A DNA stretch of 64,000 nucleotides from Paraburkholderia aspalathi (GCF_900116445.1 NZ_FPBH01000002.1:1-64000), one strand, 5' to 3'. Shown: positions 11,066 to 20,082, counted from the stretch's first letter. Numbers and translations are program-made. Notes: a model not told the origin generated them from the letters alone.

Positions 11066-12625
11066 ATGCCGCCACTGTTTCGCCGCTTACTGCTGCTGTT
11101 CCACGCGTTGCGTTATGGCGCACGCCTGATCTGGCTTGCCGCCCCATCCGACCACAAACTGCACTGGATGATCGAGCTGATCGGCCGCGTGCACGCGGCC
11201 GGGCGCAGCGGCGCGAGCCTGCACGGCGTGCTGCCCGCGCTCGGGCCGCTCGCGAGCCGCTTCGCGCAGACCCTGGCCGAACGGCCCGAACTCGCGAGCG
11301 GCACCCTGCACGATGCCATCGACGCAATCGATCATCTCGAAGCCGCGTTGCCGCCGCAGGAATCCGAATTGGCTTTGGCACGCGCATTCGGCCGGCCGCT
11401 CGCCACGATCTTCAGCGCCGTCGATCTGGTGCCGGTGCGCGGCGGCTTTGCCGAACAGACGCACTTCGCGCGGCTCATCGTGCCGGTCAACGGCCATAGC
11501 GAAGTGGCCATCAAGCTGGTGCACGCCGATCAGTTGCAACAGATCGGCGACGAGCTCGCGCTTCTGCGCTGGGTCGCGCGCTGGCTGGAGAAATTTTCCG
11601 GCTCGGCCCGCCGCCTGCAACTGCGGATGTTGGCGCAGACCTTCACCGACGACATCCAGCGCCGTTTCGATCTGCGCGCCGAAGCCGCCAATCTGAGCCA
11701 GACCGGCCATCATTTCGACGGCGACCGGCGCATCGTCGTGCCGGCCGTGATCTGGGACCTGTGCACCAACCAGACGCTGACGATGCAACGCGTCAGCACC
11801 TTGGCCGCAAGCGACCTGCCCGGCCTGCATTTGCATCACGTCAAGCTGGCGCCGCTGGCCGCGCATATCGTCGAGGTGGTAACTGAACAGGCATTCGAGC
11901 ACGGCTTCTTTCACGCGACGCTCGATGCGCGCAAGGTGCGCGTGAGCATCGAACCGGACACGCTGGGACGCCTCGTGCTGGCGGAGTTTTCGATCATGTC
12001 GAGTCTGTCGACCGGCGAGCGCGAATTCTTCGTGCACGGCGCGACTGCCCTCTTCGACCAGGACTACGGCCGGCTCGCCGAGCTGCATCGCGACGCCGGT
12101 CATGTGTCCGAGGACACGCGCAAGGAAATGCTCGAAGCCGAGTTGCGCACGCGCGCCGAAGCGCACTTTGCAGCCGCGCCGGAGGACCGCTCGGCGGGTT
12201 CGCTATTTCATCATCTGCTGCATGCGGTGCATCCGTTCGACGGCGCCGTGTCCGGGCGGCTCGCCACCGCGCAGCGTTCGTTCCAGCAGGCGGAAATGCT
12301 CGCGCGTGCGCTGCATCCGGGTGTCGATACGTGGAATGTCACACGCGGCGTGCTGGCGGGTATAGCGCGGCGCGACATGGATCACCGCGGCTGGATCAAG
12401 CGCATCTCGCGCGAGTTGCCCCATCTGGCGCATATGCTGCCGCGCGTGCCGCAACTGGCCGTGCGCTATCTGCAGCATGAGCACGATCGCGCCCGCACGC
12501 CGCAGCAGAATGCGCAGCTGATGGTGGACATCAGCCGTGAATATCGGCGCACGCGTGTGCTGCTGTGGGCGTGCGCGGTGTGCGGCGGAGTACTCGGCGC
12601 GGGGACGGTATTGCTGATGTGGTGA
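11066..12625 (+). CDS. UbiB/ABC1-family protein, probable pseudokinase
   Basis: 519 residues aligning by eye along its length with UbiB: RFAQ (65-68) in place of the KxGQ motif, VAIK with Lys150 in the VAIK position, FDLRAEAAN (201-209), and the family-typical NRDYRKVAELH-like DQDYGRLAELH (331-341). The catalytic HADxHPGN is replaced by HATLDARK (283-290) and the metal-binding DxG by AEFS (306-309). One C-terminal membrane helix (WACAVCGGVLGAGTVLLMW). UbiB supports ubiquinone synthesis or lipid handling, but this copy is unlikely to have standard ATPase activity. It stands alone between the DeoR gene and an EamA gene. Confidence 0.78.
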   Translation: MPPLFRRLLLLFHALRYGARLIWLAAPSDHKLHWMIELIGRVHAAGRSGASLHGVLPALGPLASRFAQTLAERPELASGTLHDAIDAIDHLEAALPPQESELALARAFGRPLATIFSAVDLVPVRGGFAEQTHFARLIVPVNGHSEVAIKLVHADQLQQIGDELALLRWVARWLEKFSGSARRLQLRMLAQTFTDDIQRRFDLRAEAANLSQTGHHFDGDRRIVVPAVIWDLCTNQTLTMQRVSTLAASDLPGLHLHHVKLAPLAAHIVEVVTEQAFEHGFFHATLDARKVRVSIEPDTLGRLVLAEFSIMSSLSTGEREFFVHGATALFDQDYGRLAELHRDAGHVSEDTRKEMLEAELRTRAEAHFAAAPEDRSAGSLFHHLLHAVHPFDGAVSGRLATAQRSFQQAEMLARALHPGVDTWNVTRGVLAGIARRDMDHRGWIKRISRELPHLAHMLPRVPQLAVRYLQHEHDRARTPQQNAQLMVDISREYRRTRVLLWACAVCGGVLGAGTVLLMW

Positions 12626-12692
12626 TGATTGCAGCTTCGAACAAGACGCGCGTCTTGTATCCAGGCAAGATGGCGGCTTTTGAAGCGACCTT

Positions 12693-13571
12693 TTGCCGAT
12701 GCTCGCCTCCTCTATCGCCGCTGTATTCGTCGTGTTGTGGTCGACCGGCTTCGTGGTCGCCCGGGCGATCACACCGTATGCCGATCCCAATCTGTTCCTG
12801 CTCGCGCGCTTCGGCGGCACCGCGCTGATATTCACGCTTGCCGCGCTCGCTGCACGCGTCGCCTGGCCAACCGGCCGCGATCTCGGCAAGCATCTGATAG
12901 CGGGCGCACTGCTGCAAGGCGTCTATCTCGGCGCGGGCTATTGGGCCGTCGCACAGGGGTTGAGCGCCGGTGTGATGGCCTTGCTCGGCGCATTGCAGCC
13001 GCTCGCGACTGCCGCTGTCGCGGCCCCGCTATTCGGAGAACGGCTTTCCCGGCGTGGCTGGACCGGGATGGCGCTCGGCCTCGCGGGCGTCGTGCTGGTT
13101 CTCGAACCGAAGCTCGCCGCGGCCGCGCCGTCCGCCTCGCATGGCGACGCGCCGCCGTGGCTGGTCGTGCTTATTTCGATCCTCGCGATCGGCGCGATCA
13201 CTGCAGGCACGCTGTTTCAGAAGACTTCGCTCGCAAAGGCTGATATCCGCAGCGCAAGTGCGGTGCAGAACTTCGGCGCGGCGGTCGTTGCGGCGATACT
13301 TGCGCTGGCGCTCGGCGAGCATCGCTGGATTGCATCGGCCACTTTGTGGGGGTCGCTGGCGTGGGGCATCGTGATGCTCTCCGGAATCAGCGTCACCTTA
13401 CTGGTGTGGATGGTCAGGCGCGGCGATGCGGCGCGCGCCACCGCGCTAATGTTTCTCGCGCCGCCGCTCGCCGCGCTCGAAGGGTATGTCGGCTTTGGCG
13501 AAACGCTGTTGCCGGTGCAGATCGCTGGATTTGCGGTGGCGTTGGTGGGCGTGGTGCTGGCGCGGTCGTGA
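12693..13571 (+). CDS. EamA/DMT-family transporter
   Basis: 292 residues with about ten hydrophobic helices in two EamA repeats; the first repeat ends with LGALQPLATAAVAAPLFGERLSRRGWTGM and the second with MFLAPPLAALEGYVGFGETLLPVQIAGFAVALVGVVLA, the usual family signature. Such proteins export amino acids, nucleosides or drugs; the substrate cannot be told. It starts 68 bp after the UbiB-like gene on the same strand, which may or may not be the same transcript. Confidence 0.85.
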   Translation: MPMLASSIAAVFVVLWSTGFVVARAITPYADPNLFLLARFGGTALIFTLAALAARVAWPTGRDLGKHLIAGALLQGVYLGAGYWAVAQGLSAGVMALLGALQPLATAAVAAPLFGERLSRRGWTGMALGLAGVVLVLEPKLAAAAPSASHGDAPPWLVVLISILAIGAITAGTLFQKTSLAKADIRSASAVQNFGAAVVAAILALALGEHRWIASATLWGSLAWGIVMLSGISVTLLVWMVRRGDAARATALMFLAPPLAALEGYVGFGETLLPVQIAGFAVALVGVVLARS

Positions 13572-13703
13572 GGCTTTTTCGATCGACGCAGAGCGGCCTG
13601 CGTCGATCAATGCGCGTTCGTCGCGCGTTCCGGGCGGCATGGTCGCGGGCCGTGATCAGTTCGATATCAGCTCAGCACCCTCGCCCGCTACTCAACCCAC
13701 TGC

Positions 13704-14714
13704 TTAATCCGCTGTATCGGCGCCGGCCGGCACTTTCGCACGCACCTTGCTGCCCGGGGCCGGCGCCCAGGCCGGGCGGCTCTTGCGCGCCGAATCCACC
13801 ACGACGATGTAGCGCCCCGCCCACGGCGTCACCTGGCGATCGCTTTTCAATACCCACAGCGATTTGCCCGACTCGACGAGCGCGACATATTCAGCGTCGA
13901 GAATGCCGTAGTGGTCGATAAACGCGTTGAGCGACGCAGGAATCCGCACGCAACCCTTCGAATGGCGAATACCGAGCAGCGGCTCGAGCCGGTCCGGATC
14001 GGTGGCGTGCATCTGGAAACGCATCTGCGACATGCCGCCCTTGCCCCATCCCCGCTCGCCCTGCGCCCAGCCTAGGTCGAAGATCCGCATGTCGCGCTTG
14101 CCGTAGCCGCGGATGTGGTTCTCGTTCAGCGTGCCTTCGGAGCGAAAGTCCATGTTGGACGGTGTATGTTCAAACACGCCGAGTGGCGTGATGAAGTGGT
14201 CGTACTCGCCAGGCCGGCCCGTCGAGACCGGCGAAGCGCCGATCATCTGCCAACCGTCGGACGGCGCTGCCCGGAAATAGATGAACAGCGCCTGCACGTT
14301 GGCGTTGCGATCGACCAGCACGACATACTCGCCTGACAGGTTGCCGAGCATATGCTCGCCGAGCGCCGTTTGCAGACGGTCGGCATAGGCGCGCTGCTCC
14401 GCGGCCGGCACTTTCAGCCGGCGCGTGACGTCTTGCGCGAACACGTCGCGCAGCAGGAACGCGCGACGTGGGTCGACCACGCCGGCCGCATCGGGCACGG
14501 CAACGCCCGATGCGTCGACCGCGCGCGCCGGGTGGTTCGCCACTGCGGATGCCGATGGCCGTGCGGACGTGGCGACTGAAGCCGGAGCCGTACCCGTCGC
14601 CGCAATAGCGACGCCACATGACACCGCGCAAATGACAGCCGTGAACACGCGCGCCAGGTAGCGCACCGAACCAACGGCGCGCACGAAACGCGGCACGAAG
14701 CGTAAATCCGACAT
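13704..14714 (-). CDS. L,D-transpeptidase (YkuD) family protein
   Basis: 336 residues from the ATG at 14714, which puts a signal/anchor segment (VGSVRYLARVFTAVICAVSCGVAIAATG) near the N-terminus. A long Ala/Ser/Val-rich linker is followed by the YkuD domain: YDHFITPLGVFEH, MRFQMHATDPDRLEPLLGIRHSKGCVRIP, with catalytic Cys in SKGCVRI (SxGCxR pattern). Periplasmic; may crosslink peptidoglycan or attach proteins to it. The family's usual His before GC is a Lys here, which occurs in other members. The gene is convergent with the EamA gene. Confidence 0.82.
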   Translation of the reverse strand: MSDLRFVPRFVRAVGSVRYLARVFTAVICAVSCGVAIAATGTAPASVATSARPSASAVANHPARAVDASGVAVPDAAGVVDPRRAFLLRDVFAQDVTRRLKVPAAEQRAYADRLQTALGEHMLGNLSGEYVVLVDRNANVQALFIYFRAAPSDGWQMIGASPVSTGRPGEYDHFITPLGVFEHTPSNMDFRSEGTLNENHIRGYGKRDMRIFDLGWAQGERGWGKGGMSQMRFQMHATDPDRLEPLLGIRHSKGCVRIPASLNAFIDHYGILDAEYVALVESGKSLWVLKSDRQVTPWAGRYIVVVDSARKSRPAWAPAPGSKVRAKVPAGADTAD

Positions 14715-15130
14715 ACACACCACTTCGCTTCGACGATCTACCGATGCAGAAGTACTGCGGTCCGGTGCAGGCTGACCAGGCCAATTGGGGTAGTTCATCG
14801 CGTGTTTGAGCAAACCTGATTATTATTGACTGCTCGCCGGCTCATGCGGCGCTCGGAACGAGGATGTTACTAAGCGCGTTGGCATCTGTCGATGAAGACT
14901 CGGCCAATTCACCCATATCGCCGTATTGACAATCAATATCCAACGCTCTGCGCCGCGGTTTTAAAAACAGCGCAAAGTGAATTGAAAGCCAATATCCACG
15001 ATAAAACCGCGAAACCGATTCATCACGACATACTCTCAGAATCGACTCGTTTGTGGACCGGTCGCTCATGCAATCAGCGCGAGCATTCATGGTCGACGCT
15101 CGCGTTACCGCACATGGAGGAAAGAGGAAC
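14715..15130. other. Intergenic region upstream of nadE and of the L,D-transpeptidase gene
   Basis: This 416-bp AT-richer stretch is a divergent promoter region. A 75-residue minus-strand frame (15069 to 14842) exists but has no Shine-Dalgarno and no family resemblance, so I do not call it a gene. Nothing else clear is seen. Confidence 0.4.
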
Positions 15131-15991
15131 ATGACGCAACAGGACCCAGTCGCACGCCAGGCAAGCATTGCAGCGGAAATGCACATCGCCGCCGAGTTCG
15201 ACGCCGCACAGGAAATCGAGCGCCGGGTCGCCTTTCTGGCGAACTATCTGCGCAGCAATGGCCTGAAAACCTACGTGCTTGGCATCAGCGGCGGCGTCGA
15301 TTCGACTACCGCTGGTCGGCTTGCACAACTCGCGGTCGAGCGACTGCGCGCCGAACATTACGACGCGCGCTTCGTCGCGATCCGTTTGCCTTACGGCGTG
15401 CAAAAGGATGAAGCCGATGCGCAGCAGGCCTTGAGCTTCATTCGCGCGGACGAAAATCTCACCATCGATATCAAAACCGCCGCCGATGCAATGCTCGCCG
15501 CACTGGATAACAGCGGCATGCGATTTAACGACGACTCACAGCAGGACTTCGTCCACGGCAATATCAAGGCGCGCCAGCGAATGATCGCGCAATACGCGGT
15601 AGCCAGCGCACGGGCGGGCGTGGTGATCGGCACGGATCATGCGGCCGAATCGGTGATGGGATTTTTCACGAAGTTCGGTGACGGCGGCGCCGATGTGCTG
15701 CCGCTCACCGGTCTGAACAAACGTCGTGTGCGGGCACTGTCCAAAGCCTTGGGCGCACCCGAATCGCTGGCGCACAAGGTGCCGACTGCCGACCTGGAAA
15801 TGTTGCGTCCACAACGACCTGACGAAGACGCGTACGGCATCCCTTACGACGATATCGACGACTTTCTGGAAGGCAAACCGGTGAGCGATGCGGCGCGCGA
15901 AACTGTCCTGCGCTTCTACGACATCACGCGACACAAGCGGGCGCTGCCCTACACGCCGTTCGATTGGCCGATAAAGACAGGCGGGGAATGA
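15131..15991 (+). CDS. nadE: NAD+ synthetase, NH3-dependent
   Basis: 286 residues; start at 15131 is fixed by the strong AGGAAAGAGG just upstream, although the frame is open earlier. The P-loop of the N-type ATP pyrophosphatase family is SGGVDSTTAGRLAQL (about 50-64). Other conserved parts: NIKARQRM, GTDHAAESVMGFFTKFGDGGADVLPLTGLNKRRVR, and KVPTADLEMLRPQRPDE. It adenylates nicotinic acid adenine dinucleotide and amidates it with ammonia, the last step of NAD synthesis. No glutaminase domain, so it is the short E. coli-type enzyme. Confidence 0.95.
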   Translation: MTQQDPVARQASIAAEMHIAAEFDAAQEIERRVAFLANYLRSNGLKTYVLGISGGVDSTTAGRLAQLAVERLRAEHYDARFVAIRLPYGVQKDEADAQQALSFIRADENLTIDIKTAADAMLAALDNSGMRFNDDSQQDFVHGNIKARQRMIAQYAVASARAGVVIGTDHAAESVMGFFTKFGDGGADVLPLTGLNKRRVRALSKALGAPESLAHKVPTADLEMLRPQRPDEDAYGIPYDDIDDFLEGKPVSDAARETVLRFYDITRHKRALPYTPFDWPIKTGGE

Positions 15992-16030
15992 AAAAAGGGA
16001 AGTAACGAGCAGAATGCGCGGGGAGGATGG

Positions 16031-16054
16031 GCGTCAGGAATTTGCGCCTGACGC
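16031..16054. terminator. Hairpin between convergent nadE and RRM genes
   Basis: GCGTCAGG (16031-16038) pairs perfectly with CCTGACGC (16047-16054), with flanking GGGGAG/CTCCCC able to extend a folded structure. It sits 40 bp after nadE and 60 bp from the end of the convergent RRM gene. There is no T run, so intrinsic termination is uncertain. Confidence 0.4.
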
Positions 16055-16112
16055 AGGGCGTTCTCCCCACTCGGCGCTTTCGAAGCAATCGGCAAATGCG
16101 GTTGCGACTGAC

Positions 16113-16379
16113 TCAGTGAGCAGGCGGTGTGTCGTCACTGAACAGATCGGCGCTGGCTTCGAGCGTCAAGCCACCTAACTGCTTGCCGTGAATCTGCCGC
16201 GCGATCACCTCGCCCACATATGGCACTTCCGCGTTTAACTCGACCGTGGCGTAGGCGCTGGGCTTCCCGGCATCGACCACCTCGACGTTTTTCGCGTAAT
16301 GCCCAAGCTCACGCTTGAGGAACTCCCGCACTTCCTGCTCGCTGCACGATTCCGCGATATTGCGCACGATCAGGTTCAT
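16113..16379 (-). CDS. Small RRM-domain RNA-binding protein
   Basis: 88 residues covering one RNA recognition motif: beta-1 NLIVRNIAE (RNP2 position), helix SEQEVREFLKREL, a central KPSAYATVELNAE in the RNP1 position, helix GEVIARQIHGKQLGG and a final beta strand. The aromatic residues usual in RNP1 are reduced to a Tyr. Bacterial single-RRM proteins bind RNA, often in stress or cold; the role here is unknown. It begins 5 bp after a 48-residue membrane peptide gene, so the two look co-translated. Confidence 0.72.
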   Translation of the reverse strand: MNLIVRNIAESCSEQEVREFLKRELGHYAKNVEVVDAGKPSAYATVELNAEVPYVGEVIARQIHGKQLGGLTLEASADLFSDDTPPAH

Positions 16380-16384
16380 GCCGC

Positions 16385-16531
16385 CTACCCTCGGCGCGCG
16401 CTGCGATCCGCGGCCTGCACCCGCACCGGGCGCAGCGCTGCACGCTGTTTCTCCTGAGCCGCCGCGAGTTCGCGGATCAAGGCGGCGCCGGCCGCACCCA
16501 CAGCAGCAAATGTCAGATAGAAGGCAATCAT
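16385..16531 (-). CDS. 48-residue predicted membrane peptide upstream of the RRM gene
   Basis: ATG at 16531 is preceded by a very good Shine-Dalgarno (AAGGGGAGATTTAA then ATG). The peptide starts MIAFYLTFAAVGAAGAAL, one membrane helix, and continues into a helical charged tail (IRELAAAQEKQRAAL) ending ADRSARRG at a TAG. The stop lies 5 bp before the RRM gene start on the same strand. I know of no named family. The ribosome site, membrane segment and tight spacing are the evidence. Confidence 0.6.
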   Translation of the reverse strand: MIAFYLTFAAVGAAGAALIRELAAAQEKQRAALRPVRVQAADRSARRG

Positions 16532-16819
16532 TTAAATCTCCCCTTCGAATTTCGTCCTGTTTTCAGGATAGCCACAATCGACAACAAAAGCGATGCGACA
16601 CAATGTCGTAAAAACGGACCTACAAAAACTTCCGTTAATGCACTGTACCTGAATAAGCGGCCGTAAAAATAGCAAAACACATGTTCATTCAGTGGTGCAG
16701 GCCCGGCACACGCGCCAGACGCGGACGCTGCGCAAAAACCGGGCCGCACCGGACAGCGACATTTATCGCCACCGGCATCCTACGGGGGACGTGGGCAAAG
16801 GGCGGGCTGATCGTCGGGA

Positions 16820-17170
16820 TCAGTCCGCCGCTTGCACGTTTGCCGCGCTCACCCACCATGCATTCTTGCCTTGCGGCACGTGAACCAGTACCGCGGATGG
16901 ATCGTCGACGCCGTCGTCGGCAACTTCACATACCGTCAAACCGTCCGGCAGGCGTTTCACCTCGCCGGCCGCCTGAAACAGCGCGACGCGCTGCGCGCTC
17001 AGCGGCCGCAGTTGCCGGTACACGTCGAAACTGATTGCTGCGGGCACGTCGCCGCGAATCTGCAGCGAGTCGGCACTGCCGCAGTGCACGGGCTCGGCGG
17101 CAAGCGCCGCAGCGCTGCCGAACAGACAGCCGAACGTGAGTGCCACTGTGGCAAGGCGTGAATGAGTCAT
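16820..17170 (-). CDS. Small secreted protein of unknown function
   Basis: 116 residues from the ATG at 17170, which has GGAGAATCACC directly before it and begins a signal peptide (MTHSRLATVALTFGCLFGSAAALAAEP). The mature protein has two Cys (VHCGSADS and LTVCEVAD) that could form a disulfide in the periplasm. A pattern of alternating strands (SFDVYRQLRPLSAQRVALFQAAGE, SAVLVHVPQGKNAWWV) is visible. No family recognised. It lies about 100 bp downstream of another secreted-protein gene on the same strand. Confidence 0.6.
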   Translation of the reverse strand: MTHSRLATVALTFGCLFGSAAALAAEPVHCGSADSLQIRGDVPAAISFDVYRQLRPLSAQRVALFQAAGEVKRLPDGLTVCEVADDGVDDPSAVLVHVPQGKNAWWVSAANVQAAD

Positions 17171-17267
17171 GGTGATTCTCCGGGAATATGTTGGGGCAGC
17201 GCGCTGCGAGCGGCGCTGAATGAACGCGAATGAACCGCGAGGACAACGCAGGCAAAGACAGGCAGCC

Positions 17268-17798
17268 TCATGGCGCGCTGTCGTGACCATCGCCTCGTCC
17301 GTTGCTGTCGCCGGTTGCGACATCGAGACGGCTCACGTCGCAAGACGTCTGGCTGAAGCCCGAATAGACCACCGACCAGTTACCGACAATCGCGGCTTGC
17401 GCCTCCGCGAGACTCAGCTTCCCTTCGCAAACGCAGCGTTTGAGCATGACCGCGGCGCGCGCCTTGCGACGCTCGCCCTGGTGGCCTGCCCACGGCAGAA
17501 GATCGAGATTGGCGGGTGCGTTCGGCGAGCCGCCGAGCACGATGGGCACGCGCCTGTCCAGCGCGAAAGCGGAACCGTTCTCGGCACCGATGCCGCGCGC
17601 GGCAAGCATGCGGTCCTTGTGGGCCATCAACTCGTCGAACGGCGGTGCAACCGTGTCCGCATAGCCGGGTCGGCAAATCGTTTCGCCGACGGACTCCTGC
17701 GTGACGCGCTCGTCTAGCATCGATGAATCTTGAGCCCGGACTTCACCGATTCGCAAAGCAAGTAGCGCGGTGAAGCCGAGCAGGAACGCAAGACGCAT
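17268..17798 (-). CDS. Secreted HNH-like protein of unknown function
   Basis: 176 residues from an internal ATG that begins a signal peptide (MRLAFLLGFTALLALRIGEVRAQD); the frame is open upstream to a TTG. The core CRPGYADTVAPPFDELMAHKD and then LDRRVPIVLGGSPNAPANLDLLPW resembles secreted proteins with a degenerate HNH-type motif (usual form DH.IPL.LGG...NL.P). Here the DH pair is DR, so nuclease activity is doubtful. Two Cys pairs (CVC and a later Cys) suggest disulfides. Same strand as the next small secreted protein gene. Confidence 0.55.
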   Translation of the reverse strand: MRLAFLLGFTALLALRIGEVRAQDSSMLDERVTQESVGETICRPGYADTVAPPFDELMAHKDRMLAARGIGAENGSAFALDRRVPIVLGGSPNAPANLDLLPWAGHQGERRKARAAVMLKRCVCEGKLSLAEAQAAIVGNWSVVYSGFSQTSCDVSRLDVATGDSNGRGDGHDSAP

Positions 17799-18174
17799 CT
17801 TGCGGCCGGGACGCGCGGCACTGCACCGGCGCGCGAGCGTCGACGGAGCCTCCTGATGTGTCCTGCTGGTTGCGTCGCTGTAATAGATGATGCGGCGCCT
17901 GTCTGCAATGCCTGCGTTCATTCGTCGGCGCGCCGGCAGCGGCGCGCAATAGTTCAATTCGCAGACTAATTAAAACACATTCAATATGCCTACGCTAAAA
18001 AGGCTTACATACGCAGGTTAGTGAAGGTGCGTCCCAATGCACTCGCGGGCGAACGCCGGCGCGGCCCTGGCCTGCACGGATACAGGTAGCAGGACCGTGC
18101 CGAAACACCGTACAAAGGCAACGCAGCTGCCTGAGCCTCGCTCAGGCGCGGCCCAGGCACCGCGCGACCGCAAC
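17799..18174. other. Intergenic region with a hairpin after the S10 peptidase gene
   Basis: GCCTGAG (18129-18135), loop CCTCG (18136-18140), CTCAGGC (18141-18147) forms a perfect stem about 30 bp beyond the peptidase stop on the minus strand; no T run follows. The left half is AT-rich and is the likely promoter region of the HNH-like gene. No gene is supported. Confidence 0.45.
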
Positions 18175-19839
18175 CTACTTCGGCTTTTGCACCACCCGGG
18201 CCTGCAAGGCGCGGATACGGAAGAGCGCCTGGGTGTTGGACACTGTCGTCTCGTACATCTTGGCGAGATCCGCCTTGAGCGCGGTACGCGAACCGCCGTC
18301 GAGATAGACCATATGCCCCGACGGATAAAAACGCGCCGACAGATTCTGCCGGACCTGCTGACTGACAAGCGGCATTTGCTGCAGATCGAGCACGGTCTGG
18401 TAGAACGGTGTGACGTAGTCGAAGAACCCGTTCGCCGACAGCACCTTCAGGTCAGGATTGAGCGCCATCACGGCGGCAAGATCGCCGGCGGTGTACAGAA
18501 TGATGTTGCCCTTCGCGTCCAGCCCCTTCTGCGCGCCGGTCGGATCGATATGGCTGAAGTCCCAATACTGAAATGCCTGATCGTTGAGGTCCGTGAACGC
18601 CGAATTCGACGTGTATTTCAACTGCTCGTTCAGATACACGTTCCACATCGTCGTATAGACGCCGGTCACCGCCGTCATGGTCGGATCGTTGCCACCGGAA
18701 TTCGGGTCGATCTTGCCGGCGATGCCGGTGTTGATCGCCGTCACCCGGCCATCGTATTCACCGAGCGCGAGACCCTGCGATTTCAGCAGCGTGGTCAGGA
18801 ACAGCGAATTGCCGCGGCTGTCGTACGACGCGATATCGAGGCTCCAGGCGAGCAAGGTGGTTTTGTCGATACCGGTGTATTCGCTGAGTTTTTCAACCGT
18901 TGCGGAATCGGTCGTCGGAAACTTGCGCAGCGCCGCCAGATAGTCGGTGCGCGCGAATTGCGCCACTTCTTCGGCAAACGTGCCGAGGTCGGTCGGCCGC
19001 GGTGCAATGCCGAGCTTCTTGTGATACCACGCGTCCGCCGCGGTGGTGGGCAAGGCGCCGACCGGGTTGCCCGATTGCGTGTAGTCGAGAATGGACGATT
19101 GCAGCGTAATGCCGTTCAGATCGACGCCGTCTTCGTGCAGCCGGTACGCCAGCACGCAACTGCGCGCCGTGCCGTAAGACTCGCCGAACAGGTACTTCGG
19201 CGAATTCCAGCGATTGTTCTTGGTAAGAAAGCGCTTGATGAACCGCTTGATCGAGTCGGCGTCCTGGTCGACACCCCAGAAGGCGCGGTTGGTCTTCGGC
19301 GCAATGGCTGCCGAATAGCCCGTGCCGACCGGATTGATGAAGACGAGGTCGCTCTTGTCGAGCAGGCTGTCCGGGTTGTCTTCCATCGAATACGGCGCGG
19401 GCGGCGTAAAGCCCGGCATCGACGTCTTGATGCGGCGCGGCGCGAACGAGCCCAGCAGCACGAACACCGACGACGAACCCGGGCCGCCGTTGTAGAAGAA
19501 CGTTACCGGGCGGGTTTCCTCCTTCTGTTTGTCCTGCGTGAACGCCACGTAGAACATCTTGGCTTCAGGCTGCGAACTGCTTGGGTCGACAATGACGAGG
19601 TGACCCGCCGTCGCCGTGTAGTTGATCTTCTGGCCGCCGATCGTGGTCGAATGGTGCGTGACCGCGGCTGTTTCAGTGGTATCGGTGACGGAATCGTCCG
19701 GTCCGTTGCCATAAGCGACCGGATCGAAGAACGGCTGATCTCCGCCTTTGTGCGACGCACCGGCGGCGGCCGTTGCGGACGAAGCATGCGTGTTGTGTGA
19801 CGACTGCGGACTAACGGAAGCTGACTCGGTGTTCGTCAT
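18175..19839 (-). CDS. S10-family serine carboxypeptidase-like peptidase
   Basis: 554 residues with an alpha/beta-hydrolase fold. Catalytic triad candidates: Ser221 in FGESYGTARS, Asp in SANGFFDYVTPF (about 470) and His in YPSGHMVYLDGG (about 523). The oxyanion segment FFYNGGPGSSSVFVLLGSFAPRR is typical of serine carboxypeptidases, which act at acidic pH and remove C-terminal residues. The N-terminus (MTNTESASVSPQSSHNTHAS) is Ser/His/Ala-rich and lacks a hydrophobic signal peptide, which is odd for a family that is normally secreted. It is downstream of an S53 peptidase on the same strand. Confidence 0.85.
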   Translation of the reverse strand: MTNTESASVSPQSSHNTHASSATAAAGASHKGGDQPFFDPVAYGNGPDDSVTDTTETAAVTHHSTTIGGQKINYTATAGHLVIVDPSSSQPEAKMFYVAFTQDKQKEETRPVTFFYNGGPGSSSVFVLLGSFAPRRIKTSMPGFTPPAPYSMEDNPDSLLDKSDLVFINPVGTGYSAAIAPKTNRAFWGVDQDADSIKRFIKRFLTKNNRWNSPKYLFGESYGTARSCVLAYRLHEDGVDLNGITLQSSILDYTQSGNPVGALPTTAADAWYHKKLGIAPRPTDLGTFAEEVAQFARTDYLAALRKFPTTDSATVEKLSEYTGIDKTTLLAWSLDIASYDSRGNSLFLTTLLKSQGLALGEYDGRVTAINTGIAGKIDPNSGGNDPTMTAVTGVYTTMWNVYLNEQLKYTSNSAFTDLNDQAFQYWDFSHIDPTGAQKGLDAKGNIILYTAGDLAAVMALNPDLKVLSANGFFDYVTPFYQTVLDLQQMPLVSQQVRQNLSARFYPSGHMVYLDGGSRTALKADLAKMYETTVSNTQALFRIRALQARVVQKPK

Positions 19840-19862
19840 GATCGCTCCATGGATTCGTTAAA

Positions 19863-19892
19863 GTCTTGGTGTGTCTTGGTGTGTCTTGGTGT
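19863..19892. repeat. Decamer tandem repeat before the S10 peptidase gene
   Basis: GTCTTGGTGT is repeated three times exactly (19863-19872, 19873-19882, 19883-19892) and decays into related units (GTCTCTCTGG, ATGTGTCTCG, ATGTCTCTTG) up to about 19940. It starts 24 bp upstream of the S10 start codon, so it lies in the 5' leader or promoter on that strand. Confidence 0.8.
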
Positions 19893-20082
19893 GTCTCTCT
19901 GGATGTGTCTCGATGTCTCTTGATGTCACTCGTGTGTCCTGCGTTGCCTGCGCCTCCTGAAGACAAGCACCGAACCGCCTGCGGCCTGAACGCAACGTAC
20001 CGGGACCAAGCGCGGACAGCCGGTCAGCGCCGGAGCTGGCAATCAGCGAGGCGTCTTCCGAACTGAACCGCGACTCATCAGA

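Noticed and set aside
14842..15069. 75-codon minus-strand frame between the L,D-transpeptidase gene and nadE
   Set aside because: No Shine-Dalgarno, no motif, and it overlaps the nadE promoter region.
18037..19800. Plus-strand open frame opposite the S10 peptidase gene
   Set aside because: Arg-rich, no ribosome site or recognisable domain, and the opposite strand carries full S10 catalytic motifs.
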